Source: Paludibacter sp. (GTDB taxonomy: Bacteria; Bacteroidota; Bacteroidia; Bacteroidales; Paludibacteraceae). From it: a stretch of DNA of 64,000 nucleotides. How positions within the stretch are numbered: the first letter of the stretch is position 1; every line of letters starts with the position of its first letter. The position numbers were made by a program, and so were the translations under genes. The notes below the pieces were generated by a model. The model made no database searches, was not told the origin of the DNA, and saw nothing but the letters and a program-made list of their open reading frames with translations. This document shows positions 8,585-15,975 of the stretch, piece after piece. The stretch spans positions 35,511 to 99,510 of the forward strand of contig JAFLKK010000005.1 in assembly GCA_019163375.1 (NCBI GenBank), given 5' to 3'.

Positions 8585-8782
8585 TTACTTTCTTTTATTT
8601 ACTTTATCTATGATCTCGTCTACCTCTTTATCCTTTAGCTCTTCGGTCGTTTTGTAACCAACCTGATTGGCGTATTCTAAGACGGCTTTCACCTGCTCTT
8701 TGGTCATTGGCTTACCTCTGTGTTCAAAAGCTTTCCAACTGGTCTGTATTTGCGCCAGTGCGCCTTTTATATTTGCGTGCAT
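8585..8782 (-). CDS. small helical phage protein
   Basis: This 65-residue charged protein reads as three predicted helices, with TKEQVKAVLEYAN in the middle and a basic end. No domain is recognised. It follows the radical SAM gene by 6 bases and precedes the degraded stretch at 8360-8583. The tight spacing in a leftward operon is the main evidence that it is real. Confidence 0.5.
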   Translation of the reverse strand: MHANIKGALAQIQTSWKAFEHRGKPMTKEQVKAVLEYANQVGYKTTEELKDKEVDEIIDKVNKRK

Positions 8783-8788
8783 AATACT

Positions 8789-9619
8789 TTACTTTTCGAA
8801 TAGGTTATAATCACGGTTTACACAATTTGCAGGCAATTCTTCACGGCTTATACATGCTTGTTTAAGCAATGAATCTTTGAAGTAAATAGGATATTCAATG
8901 TTCTCTGTAAGCATTTTTACAAAATACTTCACATCTAATCTTTTGTATTGTTTTCCACTTTCAAGTCCAACCTTATACAAATCACAAAATCCTCTAGTTT
9001 CTTTCATTATTTCATAACTAATCGAAAAATCTATTACCGGTTCAATACTTGCAAAAGTTTTAAATCCACCTTCGTGTAATATCTTCATTGCCTTAATACG
9101 TTCAGTATTTGTACTTGCACCCGGTTCAAGTTCATCATGTCCTGTAAGGGAAAAACCAAATGCAACATAAGACTTATTTTGTTCGTAAAGAATTGTTTCT
9201 TTTATTGGGCTACCGCTAAGAAGCCGTTTAAAGAACTTTTCGTAAAAATCTGCACGTTTAGTGAGTACCTTAACCGGAATAGAATTTTGTATACAAATAT
9301 CAATAGCCTTTATAGTAAGATCGATTGTTTCCGGTAGAAATGGGTCGCTTGTAAAAGTAAAGAATAACCCATGCTTGCGTAATTCTATAAGGTTTAAGAA
9401 AATCTCGTTTTGGAAGATTCGCAATGCGTCTTCTTCATCTTTGAAACACTTTTTCAGTGTTGGTACTTCTCCACCCATTACGTGGCCTAGTACGCCTTTC
9501 TTTAGGTAGCAGTATGTACAGCAATTGGAACAGCCTGTATAAAAATTACATGCCCAGTACGAGTACTCTCCGGCCTTTCCCGAAGGGTTATAAATAGATT
9601 TCCCGTTGAATTTTTCCAT
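8789..9619 (-). CDS. radical SAM protein of the SplB type
   Basis: This 276-residue protein carries the radical SAM signature CxxxCxxC at C30, C34 and C37 (in TGCSNCCTYC), which binds a [4Fe-4S] cluster and S-adenosylmethionine. The layout after it, including SLTGHDELEPGAS and FASIEPVID, follows the spore-photoproduct-lyase-like group (COG1533). Relatives repair thymine lesions or act on unknown nucleic acid or protein substrates. The catalytic class is supported by sequence; the substrate is not. It lies in the early region among small unknown genes, which favours a DNA or RNA modifying role. Confidence 0.8.
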   Translation of the reverse strand: MEKFNGKSIYNPSGKAGEYSYWACNFYTGCSNCCTYCYLKKGVLGHVMGGEVPTLKKCFKDEEDALRIFQNEIFLNLIELRKHGLFFTFTSDPFLPETIDLTIKAIDICIQNSIPVKVLTKRADFYEKFFKRLLSGSPIKETILYEQNKSYVAFGFSLTGHDELEPGASTNTERIKAMKILHEGGFKTFASIEPVIDFSISYEIMKETRGFCDLYKVGLESGKQYKRLDVKYFVKMLTENIEYPIYFKDSLLKQACISREELPANCVNRDYNLFEK

Positions 9620-9630
9620 CTTTATTGTTT

Positions 9631-9924
9631 TTATACGTGGTTAGTTTTTCTAAAATTTGATTGAGGAACATGTCCAATTCTCTTTTCAAACTTCTGTCTG
9701 ATCTCTTCATCCGAAAGGATAGGGAGTACAAGCATGGATAATGTGCTACTTGGATAGCCGAAATTCTTTGCCGACACGCTCCGGGTTCTTTCATCGGGAA
9801 CTAGCTTTTGTTTGCTTAGTTTTTCATTGGCCGATCTTACACCTCGCTTTGGTACGATCTGATCTAACAGTTCATCCTTAGTTATTGCGGGGGTATTTGC
9901 TGTTTTGCGTTTTATATTTCTCAT
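9631..9924 (-). CDS. basic phage protein of unknown function
   Basis: This 97-residue, strongly basic protein has a disordered-looking Lys/Arg-rich first half and a short hydrophobic patch (STLSMLVLPIL) before a charged helix. It overlaps a shorter alternative frame on the same strand; the ATG at 9924 was chosen because it sits 5 bases after the upstream gene. No family is recognised. Its charge suggests nucleic-acid contact, which is an inference only. Confidence 0.45.
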   Translation of the reverse strand: MRNIKRKTANTPAITKDELLDQIVPKRGVRSANEKLSKQKLVPDERTRSVSAKNFGYPSSTLSMLVLPILSDEEIRQKFEKRIGHVPQSNFRKTNHV

Positions 9925-9929
9925 TGTGT

Positions 9930-10298
9930 TTAAAATAATCTTGTGTAAAGTCCTGTAACCTCTGTAAAAACCTTTTGTAAGTCCTCTGCGTAAACGTTGT
10001 CTATCTCTCTGATAGTTTCAACGTATTGAGCATACTTTTTTCCTGACAGCTTAGTGAACGTCATTTTGTATGTGTCCATTACTGTGAGTTCAATTCTTAG
10101 ATACTTTGCTTTTGATCTATTTTGGACGAGGTGCATTGAAAGGTAGTTGTTTTGCATTTCTGAATAGGCAAGGTGTTTGGAGCCTGTCATTGTCAAAAAC
10201 TTTCTACCTCCTAGTTGTTCGAGGATGATTGCATGTACAGGTGTTATTTTTACCTGTACATTGAAATCGAATTGTAGTTGGAGTGCTGCGCTTTGCAT
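9930..10298 (-). CDS. conserved-type phage early protein, function unknown
   Basis: This 122-residue protein has the motif ILEQLGGRKFLTMTG (residues 25-39), followed by a strand-rich segment and a C-terminal helix with EDLQKVFTEVTGLYT. I recognise this pattern from small uncharacterised proteins that recur in the early regions of many tailed phages; no function is established for them. It lies in the leftward early block, 47 bases after the 92-residue gene. Confidence 0.6.
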   Translation of the reverse strand: MQSAALQLQFDFNVQVKITPVHAIILEQLGGRKFLTMTGSKHLAYSEMQNNYLSMHLVQNRSKAKYLRIELTVMDTYKMTFTKLSGKKYAQYVETIREIDNVYAEDLQKVFTEVTGLYTRLF

Positions 10299-10345
10299 AG
10301 CTGTGTTACCGTATTTACCCTGTTGTCGCCAGTTCTTATGTTTAA

Positions 10346-10624
10346 TTACTTAACCCAGTACTTTGAATCTTCAATTACAATTCCTAATTTCTCAACTGCA
10401 GCTCTCGTTATGATCTTTACAGTCTTTTTGTCGAAATCATCGAACCAGTCGGCTAGATCATTGAAGAAATAGTATTCTTTGTCTAATTTCAAATCTTCTT
10501 TGTCATACCCTTTGTAGTCCCAACCCGACAAAATGAGGTTAGTTTCTTTGTTTACAGCAAAGTGCGTATAGCCTTTACCTAGAACAAATTTTCTTTTTCT
10601 TGTTTTTAATTTGCTGATTGTCAT
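10346..10624 (-). CDS. small phage protein under an operator-bearing promoter
   Basis: This 92-residue charged protein has a basic start, an aromatic centre (YYFFNDLADWFDDFD) and no recognised domain. It is the first gene downstream of the regulatory region 10680-10776, which holds a TAnnTTTG element and two matching inverted repeats. It is therefore separately regulated from the genes further upstream. Function is unknown. Confidence 0.5.
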   Translation of the reverse strand: MTISKLKTRKRKFVLGKGYTHFAVNKETNLILSGWDYKGYDKEDLKLDKEYYFFNDLADWFDDFDKKTVKIITRAAVEKLGIVIEDSKYWVK

Positions 10625-10679
10625 TGTCTTATTACCGTATTGTTAACAGTTGTCGCCTGCTTTAGTTGTTTATTGAGTG

Positions 10680-10687
10680 CAAACATA
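10680..10687 (-). promoter_or_regulatory. -7 element of an internal leftward promoter
   Basis: Reading leftward, TATGTTTG matches the phylum -7 consensus TAnnTTTG. The -33 position, about 21 bases upstream, is not a good TTTG and falls in the first inverted repeat at 10701-10726. A repressor bound there would therefore block the promoter. It drives the 92-residue gene and those beyond. Confidence 0.55.
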
Positions 10688-10700
10688 ATCATTTTATTTG

Positions 10701-10726
10701 AAATGTATATCAATTCATATACATTT
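10701..10726. repeat. operator-like inverted repeat, copy 1
   Basis: AAATGTATAT and ATATACATTT flank a 6-base spacer. The same arms recur at 10745-10770 with a different spacer. This copy overlaps the expected -33 region of the promoter at 10680. Identical arms with unrelated spacers are typical of a protein-binding site rather than a chance hairpin. Confidence 0.65.
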
Positions 10727-10738
10727 GTAGCAATTATT

Positions 10739-10776
10739 AACGATAAATGTATATTGATTGATATACATTTATCGTT
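10739..10776. repeat. operator-like inverted repeat, copy 2, 16-bp arms
   Basis: A perfect 16-bp stem (10739-10754 with 10761-10776) has a 6-base spacer. Its inner 10 bp are identical to the arms of the copy at 10701. The centres are 44 bp apart, close to four helical turns. It begins just past the stop of the 75-residue gene, so it could also fold at the end of that transcript, but no T run follows. Confidence 0.65.
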
Positions 10777-10780
10777 TTGT

Positions 10781-11008
10781 TTATTCACTAACTCTTAACT
10801 TAGCTCTTTGATATACAGACAATGAAGATTCTATACTTTTTTCTAAAGTGTAAATACTTGTTTTTATAGCTCTATAATCATCCGCTAACTTTTCATCAAG
10901 TGGATTTTTTTCCATAAGATCAATTGTTTTATCTAATAGCGCATATTGATCTTCAAGTCTATTCTCAGGTGAAGAAACCCTACACGTTTTTACTTTCTCA
11001 ACTTCCAT
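10781..11008 (-). CDS. small helical phage protein
   Basis: The frame could open at a TTG at 11035, but the ATG at 11008 gives 75 residues and a smaller, more usual overlap (11 bases) with the upstream gene. The protein is almost entirely helical and charged. No domain is recognised. It ends just before the large inverted repeat at 10739. Confidence 0.5.
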   Translation of the reverse strand: MEVEKVKTCRVSSPENRLEDQYALLDKTIDLMEKNPLDEKLADDYRAIKTSIYTLEKSIESSLSVYQRAKLRVSE

Positions 11009-11342
11009 GTTTATCTTCTTGTGGTTTAAATTCAATTTGTCTAAAACTCTCTACAGTTTCGTAACATCTCACATAGGAGCTACCTTGGCCGTTTACATCA
11101 AAACCATCAAACTCTAAGAAGTGATCTCCTGCTTTTTGACCCCGGAACATTCTTCCGCTAGTCGTTTGCATAATTACATCTTCAGTTGAAGTCAGTGTGT
11201 TGATCGGTTCCCATTCAGTCGCCCAGGATAATGTATTTTTTATTGCAAGTTTTAGCAAATGCTTAAGTTTATTATCCTGATCTTTCCCCGGGGTTTTACC
11301 CATTGTATCGGAGTAACGTATTCTATCTTCAAATTTTTTCAT
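10998..11342 (-). CDS. phage protein of unknown function
   Basis: This 114-residue soluble protein has a helical basic N-terminus and a beta-rich second half with several Gly and aromatic residues (GRMFRGQKAGDHFLEFDG). No family is recognised. It overlaps the DUF1064 nuclease gene by four bases upstream and the 75-residue gene by 11 bases downstream, so it is part of the replication/recombination operon. Confidence 0.5.
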   Translation of the reverse strand: MKKFEDRIRYSDTMGKTPGKDQDNKLKHLLKLAIKNTLSWATEWEPINTLTSTEDVIMQTTSGRMFRGQKAGDHFLEFDGFDVNGQGSSYVRCYETVESFRQIEFKPQEDKHGS

Positions 11343-11695
11343 ACTTCCACTATTTTGATTCCATGAATAAATAACATTAGTTTCTTTTTAATTCGATACA
11401 CTTCTGTTTTCATGCCTTTAGCATCAACAACGACTAATTTTCCATTCTCGTAGTAAACAAAATCAGCCTTGTATGTACAAGGCTGTTCAACTGTTCTCAA
11501 CTTTTCTACGATCTTAGTTTTCTTTTGAATCTCGATCGTTTCTGTCTGCTTAGGAAGTAACTCAAATACTTTCTGCTCATCTAAGCCTAGTATCTCTCCG
11601 GCTTTCTCACGTAGCTTTAAAATTACTGAGTGTTCGTACTCACGCTTTGAATCGTAACCTTTATACTTCGTTGCGTTATATTTATTCTTTGCCAT
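11339..11695 (-). CDS. DUF1064 PD-(D/E)XK nuclease-like protein
   Basis: This 118-residue protein has the usual length of the phage DUF1064 family. It opens with KYNATKYKGYDSKREYEH, the family's substitute for the usual FDSKxEA start. The nuclease core is visible as D78 in YKADFVYY and D91-x-K93 in VVVDAKG. Family members are predicted endonucleases that may resolve branched DNA in phage replication, in the place occupied by RusA in other phages. It overlaps both neighbours and belongs to the recombination block with NinG and HNH genes. Confidence 0.8.
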   Translation of the reverse strand: MAKNKYNATKYKGYDSKREYEHSVILKLREKAGEILGLDEQKVFELLPKQTETIEIQKKTKIVEKLRTVEQPCTYKADFVYYENGKLVVVDAKGMKTEVYRIKKKLMLFIHGIKIVEV

Positions 11696-12125
11696 CTTCT
11701 TGTTTCTTTTTGGGTGGAACTATCATTTTTAATCTATACTCAAATATTGCATCGTCTATTTCGTCATCGCTTAACGGCTCTATATTTATTACCGTGTAAT
11801 TCTCTTGATCTCTATCTCTATTTGAATCTATTAGCAGATGAATCAGGGCGTTATTAAATGCTTTCTCTTTTTCGCAAATACGAATCAGCCACTTTCTAAT
11901 AAACCTAGACGTTGAAGTATCTAACAATGTCCTTTGCTTATAAGAACTCAGGATACGGGTTACCTCATCTCTTGTAAGCTTACTTGAAACCATTACTTTA
12001 CTTATATTGTCTATTTCATCTAACAGTAACCTATTGAACTGTTCATAAGTATAGTTTAGTCCAAGTCGTTTTAGTTCATTTTCAATGACAACTTTATTTA
12101 ATTCTAAAAAATCTTCAATACTCAT
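11682..12125 (-). CDS. helical phage protein of unknown function
   Basis: This 147-residue, mostly helical, charged protein has a KLTRDEVTRILSSY segment and a Lys-rich tail. No recognised domain is present. It overlaps the DUF1064 gene by 14 bases and follows the MazG-like gene by 7. Its position suggests a replication accessory role, but nothing in the sequence shows it. Confidence 0.5.
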   Translation of the reverse strand: MSIEDFLELNKVVIENELKRLGLNYTYEQFNRLLLDEIDNISKVMVSSKLTRDEVTRILSSYKQRTLLDTSTSRFIRKWLIRICEKEKAFNNALIHLLIDSNRDRDQENYTVINIEPLSDDEIDDAIFEYRLKMIVPPKKKQEDGKE

Positions 12126-12132
12126 TTCTATT

Positions 12133-12465
12133 TCACTTGATTTTAGGATATCGTTTGTAACCCGGGTCTTTCTCTCTTCCTTTCACCTTATCAATGGCCA
12201 TGTCTAGCATCTGTTCTGAACATAGTCCTAGCATGTTTGATATGTGTATGTCAACTGTATGTAGATCGCTCTTCTCGTCTTTTAGGTGAGCTAGGTTTTC
12301 AGGTGTAGGATTGTTCATAAATTCTTCCAATGCTTCTTTGAACTCTATGAACTCTTCTTGTAGCTTTAGAAATCTACTTGCTAAATCTCTGCCGTATTTT
12401 TCGTCAAATAGCTTCACGGCCTTAGCTTCTGTAATGTCGATTGTGTACTGTTTTTTGTTACTCAT
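12133..12465 (-). CDS. MazG-like nucleotide pyrophosphohydrolase
   Basis: This 110-residue all-helical protein has the metal-binding pattern of the MazG/dUTPase-like helical superfamily. EEFIEFKEA (about 37-45) gives the ExxE part, and DEKSDL (about 63-68) gives the second acidic pair. The family hydrolyses nucleoside triphosphates to monophosphates and pyrophosphate. In phages it is thought to adjust nucleotide pools or blunt ppGpp-linked stress responses. The gene overlaps the 137-residue upstream gene by 8 bases. The substrate cannot be told from sequence. Confidence 0.75.
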   Translation of the reverse strand: MSNKKQYTIDITEAKAVKLFDEKYGRDLASRFLKLQEEFIEFKEALEEFMNNPTPENLAHLKDEKSDLHTVDIHISNMLGLCSEQMLDMAIDKVKGREKDPGYKRYPKIK

Positions 12466-12871
12466 AAATTTTAATTTCTTTTGTTCTTATTAAACTTATC
12501 ATTGCATTTATTGAAAATTTTCCTTTGGCCGGTTTCCATGGTCTACCGTTGAACAATCCATGTTTTTCAGTATATTCATCAATGTTACATTGCTTATAAT
12601 TAACTGTAAACTTTTCAAAGTTTATGTGAGTTATTTTTGCTACAATATCCTTATTGCTACCTTGAAACTTTTGTCCCTTGTTTATGTATTTTTCATAAAT
12701 CTCCTTAGCTTCGTTGTAGTCAATGCGTTTTGCTTCAATTTCCTTTTCTGTTGGTTCACAAAGCCTTATAGAAGCTAACTGTTGAAGTCCAACTGCATTG
12801 TTTCCATGACCCCAACATATTACTTTTTGGTAGGGAATATGAGTGAAATCTAATTTCTTATTTTTCTCCAT
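12458..12871 (-). CDS. phage protein of unknown function
   Basis: This 137-residue basic protein has a long central helix (EKEIEAKRIDYNEAKEIYEKY, about 42-62) and a strand-rich C-terminal third. No family is recognised. It overlaps the hidden 59-residue Cys gene by 14 bases and the MazG-like gene by 8, and belongs to the replication operon. Confidence 0.5.
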   Translation of the reverse strand: MEKNKKLDFTHIPYQKVICWGHGNNAVGLQQLASIRLCEPTEKEIEAKRIDYNEAKEIYEKYINKGQKFQGSNKDIVAKITHINFEKFTVNYKQCNIDEYTEKHGLFNGRPWKPAKGKFSINAMISLIRTKEIKIYE

Positions 12872-13037
12872 CTTTCTTTTTTATTACATACGGTTTGTTA
12901 TACGTTTTGCAATTAACCTGAGAATGTGTTCCATGACCCAAATAGGGACAGTAGAACACATTCTCATAAACTTCCTTCCCTGCATTTATACAGGTTCGGC
13001 AATATCTAACTATAGCACTACTCTGCTTCGATGCCAT
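12858..13037 (-). CDS. small four-cysteine, probably zinc-binding, protein
   Basis: This 59-residue frame is just under common ORF length cut-offs. An ATG at 13037 opens it and a TAA at 12858-12860 closes it. It has CRTC at residues 13-16, then C30 in FYCPY and C43 in VNCKTY, followed by a Lys-rich tail, a layout that suits one zinc site. It overlaps the 76-residue gene upstream by 20 bases and the 137-residue gene downstream by 14, filling the gap between them exactly. Protein-like composition and coupling make it convincing; function is unknown. Confidence 0.65.
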   Translation of the reverse strand: MASKQSSAIVRYCRTCINAGKEVYENVFYCPYLGHGTHSQVNCKTYNKPYVIKKKDGEK

Positions 13038-13248
13038 TGTCCAGTAATTTTATAAGCCTATCTATGTATAGTTTATTCCAGTGGTAGCAATAAACACCTC
13101 CCATTTTCGGCATTCTGTTTTCTTTCTTCATTCCTAGCATTTCAGCATATTTGTCCCACTGTACAGAAGGAACTCTTCTTTTACCTGATTGCTTCATTCT
13201 GTTAGCAAGCTGTCCGCTTGTCCATTCTTCATTCTCAGATATGTTCAT
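13018..13248 (-). CDS. small phage protein of unknown function
   Basis: This 76-residue basic protein has an N-terminal segment (WTSGQLANRMKQSGKR) that could form a helix-turn-helix-like unit and a later YIDRLIKLLDNG helix. No family is recognised. Its start overlaps the stop of the hidden 42-residue membrane gene (ATGA), and its end overlaps the 59-residue Cys gene. DNA binding is a guess based on charge and helix spacing. Confidence 0.5.
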   Translation of the reverse strand: MNISENEEWTSGQLANRMKQSGKRRVPSVQWDKYAEMLGMKKENRMPKMGGVYCYHWNKLYIDRLIKLLDNGIEAE

Positions 13249-13373
13249 CTCTTTTTATTATTAGGCCTACTACGGTAATTCAGATACCAAAAAACAAATA
13301 GTAAGAAGTAAAACACTAATACGAATTTCCATGCATTGAATGGGTTAATCAGGAAGTCTATTATTATTTTCAT
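13245..13373 (-). CDS. 42-residue single-span membrane protein
   Basis: A short frame is opened by an ATG at 13373 and closed by a TGA at 13245-13247. It has a short amphipathic start, a strongly hydrophobic segment at about residues 15-33 (rich in Phe, Leu and Val), then an Arg/Lys tail. The orientation predicted by the positive-inside rule leaves the C-terminus in the cytoplasm. Its start overlaps the stop of the NinG-like gene (ATGA), and its stop overlaps the start of the next gene (ATGA). Double coupling supports it as real; function is unknown. Confidence 0.6.
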   Translation of the reverse strand: MKIIIDFLINPFNAWKFVLVFYFLLFVFWYLNYRSRPNNKKR

Positions 13374-13765
13374 TTCGATAATCTTTCTTTAAGTAATTCC
13401 CTGAGTTTAATTTTGAACTCATTTATAATCTCTTTGCCTTCACTGTCAGATATTTTACATACCGATCGGCTAAGCCTTTCAAGTTCCTCGACACGTTCTA
13501 ACCCTTTTATCTTGATTAGCTCTTCCCGGAACTTCTTGTCTTTGTTTTCAGTTCCCCGGTTGCACTCTATACATTGAGGTCTGCAGTTGTCCTCTTCGTA
13601 GCGTGTAGCATGGTTACCTCTTTTGCAGAAGTGTCCGTTATCTATCTCGCTGATCGGGAATGTTCGCTTACAGGTAATGCAGGTGCAAATACCATTTACT
13701 GAGTTCAGGTTTCTGATATAAATACTGAAAACTCGATCGGCTTCTTTTTCTATTTTTGCATTCAT
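13370..13765 (-). CDS. ninG: NinG/Rap-like recombination endonuclease
   Basis: I use the ATG at 13765 rather than a TTG at 13774, giving 131 residues. The protein has a CTCITC cysteine pair (about 27-32), then a GHFCKRGNHATRYEEDN segment and CRPQCIECNRG (about 61-71). This matches the order seen in lambda NinG (Rap): a first zinc ligand pair, a GH motif, the RGxH and EDN core, and a second Cys set. NinG nucleases cut branched recombination intermediates. It sits between replication genes and the small membrane gene, consistent with a role in late replication or recombination. Confidence 0.75.
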   Translation of the reverse strand: MNAKIEKEADRVFSIYIRNLNSVNGICTCITCKRTFPISEIDNGHFCKRGNHATRYEEDNCRPQCIECNRGTENKDKKFREELIKIKGLERVEELERLSRSVCKISDSEGKEIINEFKIKLRELLKERLSK

Positions 13766-13766
13766 T

Positions 13767-14291
13767 TTACTCAAACATTAATATTTTAATAACTTCATTG
13801 AATTTTATAAGCAGGTCTTTGTCTATCTCGTATAGGTCTGCACTAGATTTAAGGGCGTTTGCAAGGTCTTTTTGGTAGAAGTCAAAGTGTGGGTCTTTCG
13901 ATCGGAAAACTTCTTCCATTTGGCGGGAAAGTCGATATATCTTTTCGCAAATTATTGGAAAGAGTTTGTCTTTACTTGATAGAGGTAGTAAGTGTTCAGC
14001 AACATGATCTGACCAATCCCCAAAACTTTCGGCTGATTGCTCGCTTGTACCCTTTACCTGTTCTCGTAGCTTTACTGCTATGTTGTAAATATCTTCTTTC
14101 CCGCCTAAATCCAGTGTTAAGCCTTCAAGTATCATTGACAAGGCATAGATCATATTCACCTTTGGAGCTTGTTTCTGATTTATGATCTTTTCTTGTTTCT
14201 TAGTAAGTTTGGGTTTAATTATTCGTTTGGGTTGTGGTCTGTCAATCTCTCGAAAGAACTGCGACATCCCTCTTGTGCCAATTGTTATCAT
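13767..14291 (-). CDS. phage replication-region protein of unknown function
   Basis: This 174-residue protein has a basic, proline-containing N-terminus (about 1-45) and a helical remainder. No motif is recognised. It overlaps the DnaC-like loader gene by four bases and abuts the NinG-like gene, so it is made with the replication proteins. A helicase-loading partner or single-strand-binding role would fit the position but cannot be shown. Confidence 0.5.
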   Translation of the reverse strand: MITIGTRGMSQFFREIDRPQPKRIIKPKLTKKQEKIINQKQAPKVNMIYALSMILEGLTLDLGGKEDIYNIAVKLREQVKGTSEQSAESFGDWSDHVAEHLLPLSSKDKLFPIICEKIYRLSRQMEEVFRSKDPHFDFYQKDLANALKSSADLYEIDKDLLIKFNEVIKILMFE

Positions 14292-14923
14292 CTTCTTGAT
14301 TCTCCTTTCATTTCTATAAAATTAAATATCTCGAAACAGCGATCATGTATGTGGGTTCCATACATTTTTTCTATTATTCCGGGGTCTATGTTTGTTGTTA
14401 CATGAGTTTTCAACTTTAGATCATATCGTATTTGAATTACATGTTGCATTATATTCAGTTCATTACCGAAGTACTTTGCCGGTATAGTTTCCCTACCTAG
14501 TTCATCGAATGCTCTTTCTACTGGCAGTGAACCGTAAGCCCCCTCGTTCCATGTACTTTCATTGAGTGCAGCAATTCCATGAGTAGAAAACTGTGCTGCC
14601 AACATTGCACAATTGACACACTTGAATCCTTTATCGTAAATTCGTTGATATTCTCCAAGAATTTTCATCAATGTACTTTTACCAGTTCCCACATCTCCAT
14701 AGAGCCAAATCCCTTTGTTTGGGTCTAGTTTACCTTCACCATGGACATAAAAAAACAGCTCATTAAGGATTTCCTTATTTGAACTGTCTACTTCGAAATT
14801 GGGGCATACTTTATAAACAACTTGTTTAAATAGCTGACTTGATTTCTCTTTTTTGGGTAACCCCCCTGAAGTTGGCGGATTCTTCATTAATTCCTTTGCT
14901 TGATCTATTAGCTCTTGTTCCAT
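14288..14923 (-). CDS. DnaC-like helicase loader ATPase
   Basis: This AAA+ protein has a Walker A GDVGTGKST at about residues 76-84 counted from the ATG at 14923, a Walker B-like FDELG further on, and a VTTNID sensor-like segment. Members of the DnaC/IstB group load the replicative helicase onto the origin. It lies directly after a primosome-type initiator, the usual phage order. A longer start at 14968 is possible but would raise the overlap with the initiator from 98 to 143 bases. No helicase gene is seen, so the phage probably recruits host DnaB. Confidence 0.8.
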   Translation of the reverse strand: MEQELIDQAKELMKNPPTSGGLPKKEKSSQLFKQVVYKVCPNFEVDSSNKEILNELFFYVHGEGKLDPNKGIWLYGDVGTGKSTLMKILGEYQRIYDKGFKCVNCAMLAAQFSTHGIAALNESTWNEGAYGSLPVERAFDELGRETIPAKYFGNELNIMQHVIQIRYDLKLKTHVTTNIDPGIIEKMYGTHIHDRCFEIFNFIEMKGESRR

Positions 14924-15584
14924 TCTTTTGATTATTATACCAGTTATAAAAATGACTTTTTGATTCATTCAGTGATTTTGTTTCTTCACCTCTTCCGATT
15001 AGTGTTTTGACAAACTCTTCAATTTTTTCATCTAGTTTCTCTATTGTGATTTTATTCTGCATGCAAATTGATTCTTTCCACACCTGTTCAGATTTTAGAA
15101 ATTCTTCAACTTCTAAAATATCAAGTTTAAACCTTTGGGAAAATGGGGGAATTTCTTCTTTTATCTTTTCTTTATCATTATAGTTATCTTTATTATTATC
15201 TTTATCTTTATAGCTAGGGTTTTGCTGTGGCTTTGTTGTAGCAATGCTAGAGTTTTGCTTCTTCTTCTTACCACCCTTAGAGCCAGCACTTTGACGCTTT
15301 TTTCGTGCTTCTGACAAACTATCAAACTGTTCATTTAAGAATGAAATTGTAATGAAATCAGTGTCCTCGTTATGTTGAAAAATCTCCAAACTAAAGCACT
15401 GTTCTATCAATTCTAAATCATGTCTATAGCGTTTCTGTAGCATTGCTAGAGTTATGCTACAATCCGAAATCCAATAGTAGCAACACACTTGCAAGAAAAA
15501 CCCCTGCAAATTGTAATCTTCTAAGGATATTTTACCGTTTTGCCATTCAGAAGGTGTAAACCTAAAATATGGTAGTTCTTTCAT
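14826..15584 (-). CDS. phage replication initiator / primosome protein (DUF4373-type start)
   Basis: This 252-residue protein has an N-terminal winged-helix-like domain (about 1-90) that begins with [16 protein letters not shown], the form seen in Lin1244/Lin1753-like phage initiators. A Lys/Asn/Asp-rich linker (about 100-145) encoded by near-repetitive AT-rich DNA follows. The C-terminal helical domain contains [11 protein letters not shown], as in DnaD-like replisome organisers. It precedes and overlaps the DnaC-like gene, and together they would load host helicase. The last 30 or so residues lie in the overlap and are the least certain part. Confidence 0.75.
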   Translation of the reverse strand: MKELPYFRFTPSEWQNGKISLEDYNLQGFFLQVCCYYWISDCSITLAMLQKRYRHDLELIEQCFSLEIFQHNEDTDFITISFLNEQFDSLSEARKKRQSAGSKGGKKKKQNSSIATTKPQQNPSYKDKDNNKDNYNDKEKIKEEIPPFSQRFKLDILEVEEFLKSEQVWKESICMQNKITIEKLDEKIEEFVKTLIGRGEETKSLNESKSHFYNWYNNQKNGTRANRSSKGINEESANFRGVTQKREIKSAI

Positions 15585-15889
15585 TTATTTGATTTTATAA
15601 TGTTACATTTTTGACAAAGAACTTGAATATTAGAAAGAGAATTTTTCCCACCTTTTGAAACTGCAATTATGTGGTCAGGTTGGAGTTTGTCTTTTGAACC
15701 ACATTTTACACACACATCCATTTTTAGAAGTCCTGATTTCTTTATATCCCGATTGTATAGGTTAGCGTACATTCTAATCCTTTGCTTAGCATCTCTTCTA
15801 GCTTCTCTTTCATTTCCATTGAAAAGATGAATAACCTCTTCAAATAAGTACTGCTCATCTTTGTCGTAGTAGAATCTAAATCCTGTCAT
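15581..15889 (-). CDS. HNH endonuclease
   Basis: This 102-residue protein has a helical N-terminal half followed by a compact HNH core: C60-x2-C63, DHI at 72-74, VSKGGKN, an Asn in SLSNIQ, and C92-x2-C95. The Cys pairs bind structural zinc and the DH...N...(N/H) residues form the metal-dependent nicking site. The gene overlaps the initiator by four bases. It could be a packaging-associated nuclease or a free-standing homing-type enzyme; its firm place in the operon favours a phage function. Confidence 0.85.
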   Translation of the reverse strand: MTGFRFYYDKDEQYLFEEVIHLFNGNEREARRDAKQRIRMYANLYNRDIKKSGLLKMDVCVKCGSKDKLQPDHIIAVSKGGKNSLSNIQVLCQKCNIIKSNK

Positions 15890-15975
15890 ATTATTTCGTA
15901 TTTGGTATTTAATTAGCTCCTATAGTCCCGATCAAAGGACTATAGGTTTATTCGTCTTTCCGAAAGTCATTTATT

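Noticed and set aside
8326-8613. 95-residue plus-strand frame
   Set aside because: It runs antisense to the prophage operon, is rich in Phe and Cys, and has no promoter; it mirrors the degraded minus-strand gene.
9588-9794. 68-residue minus-strand frame
   Set aside because: It overlaps the 97-residue gene in another frame and the radical SAM start, with unlikely composition.
10739-10776. Terminator for the gene ending at 10781
   Set aside because: The stem is strong but no T run follows on the minus strand, and its arms are repeated at 10701, which favours an operator.
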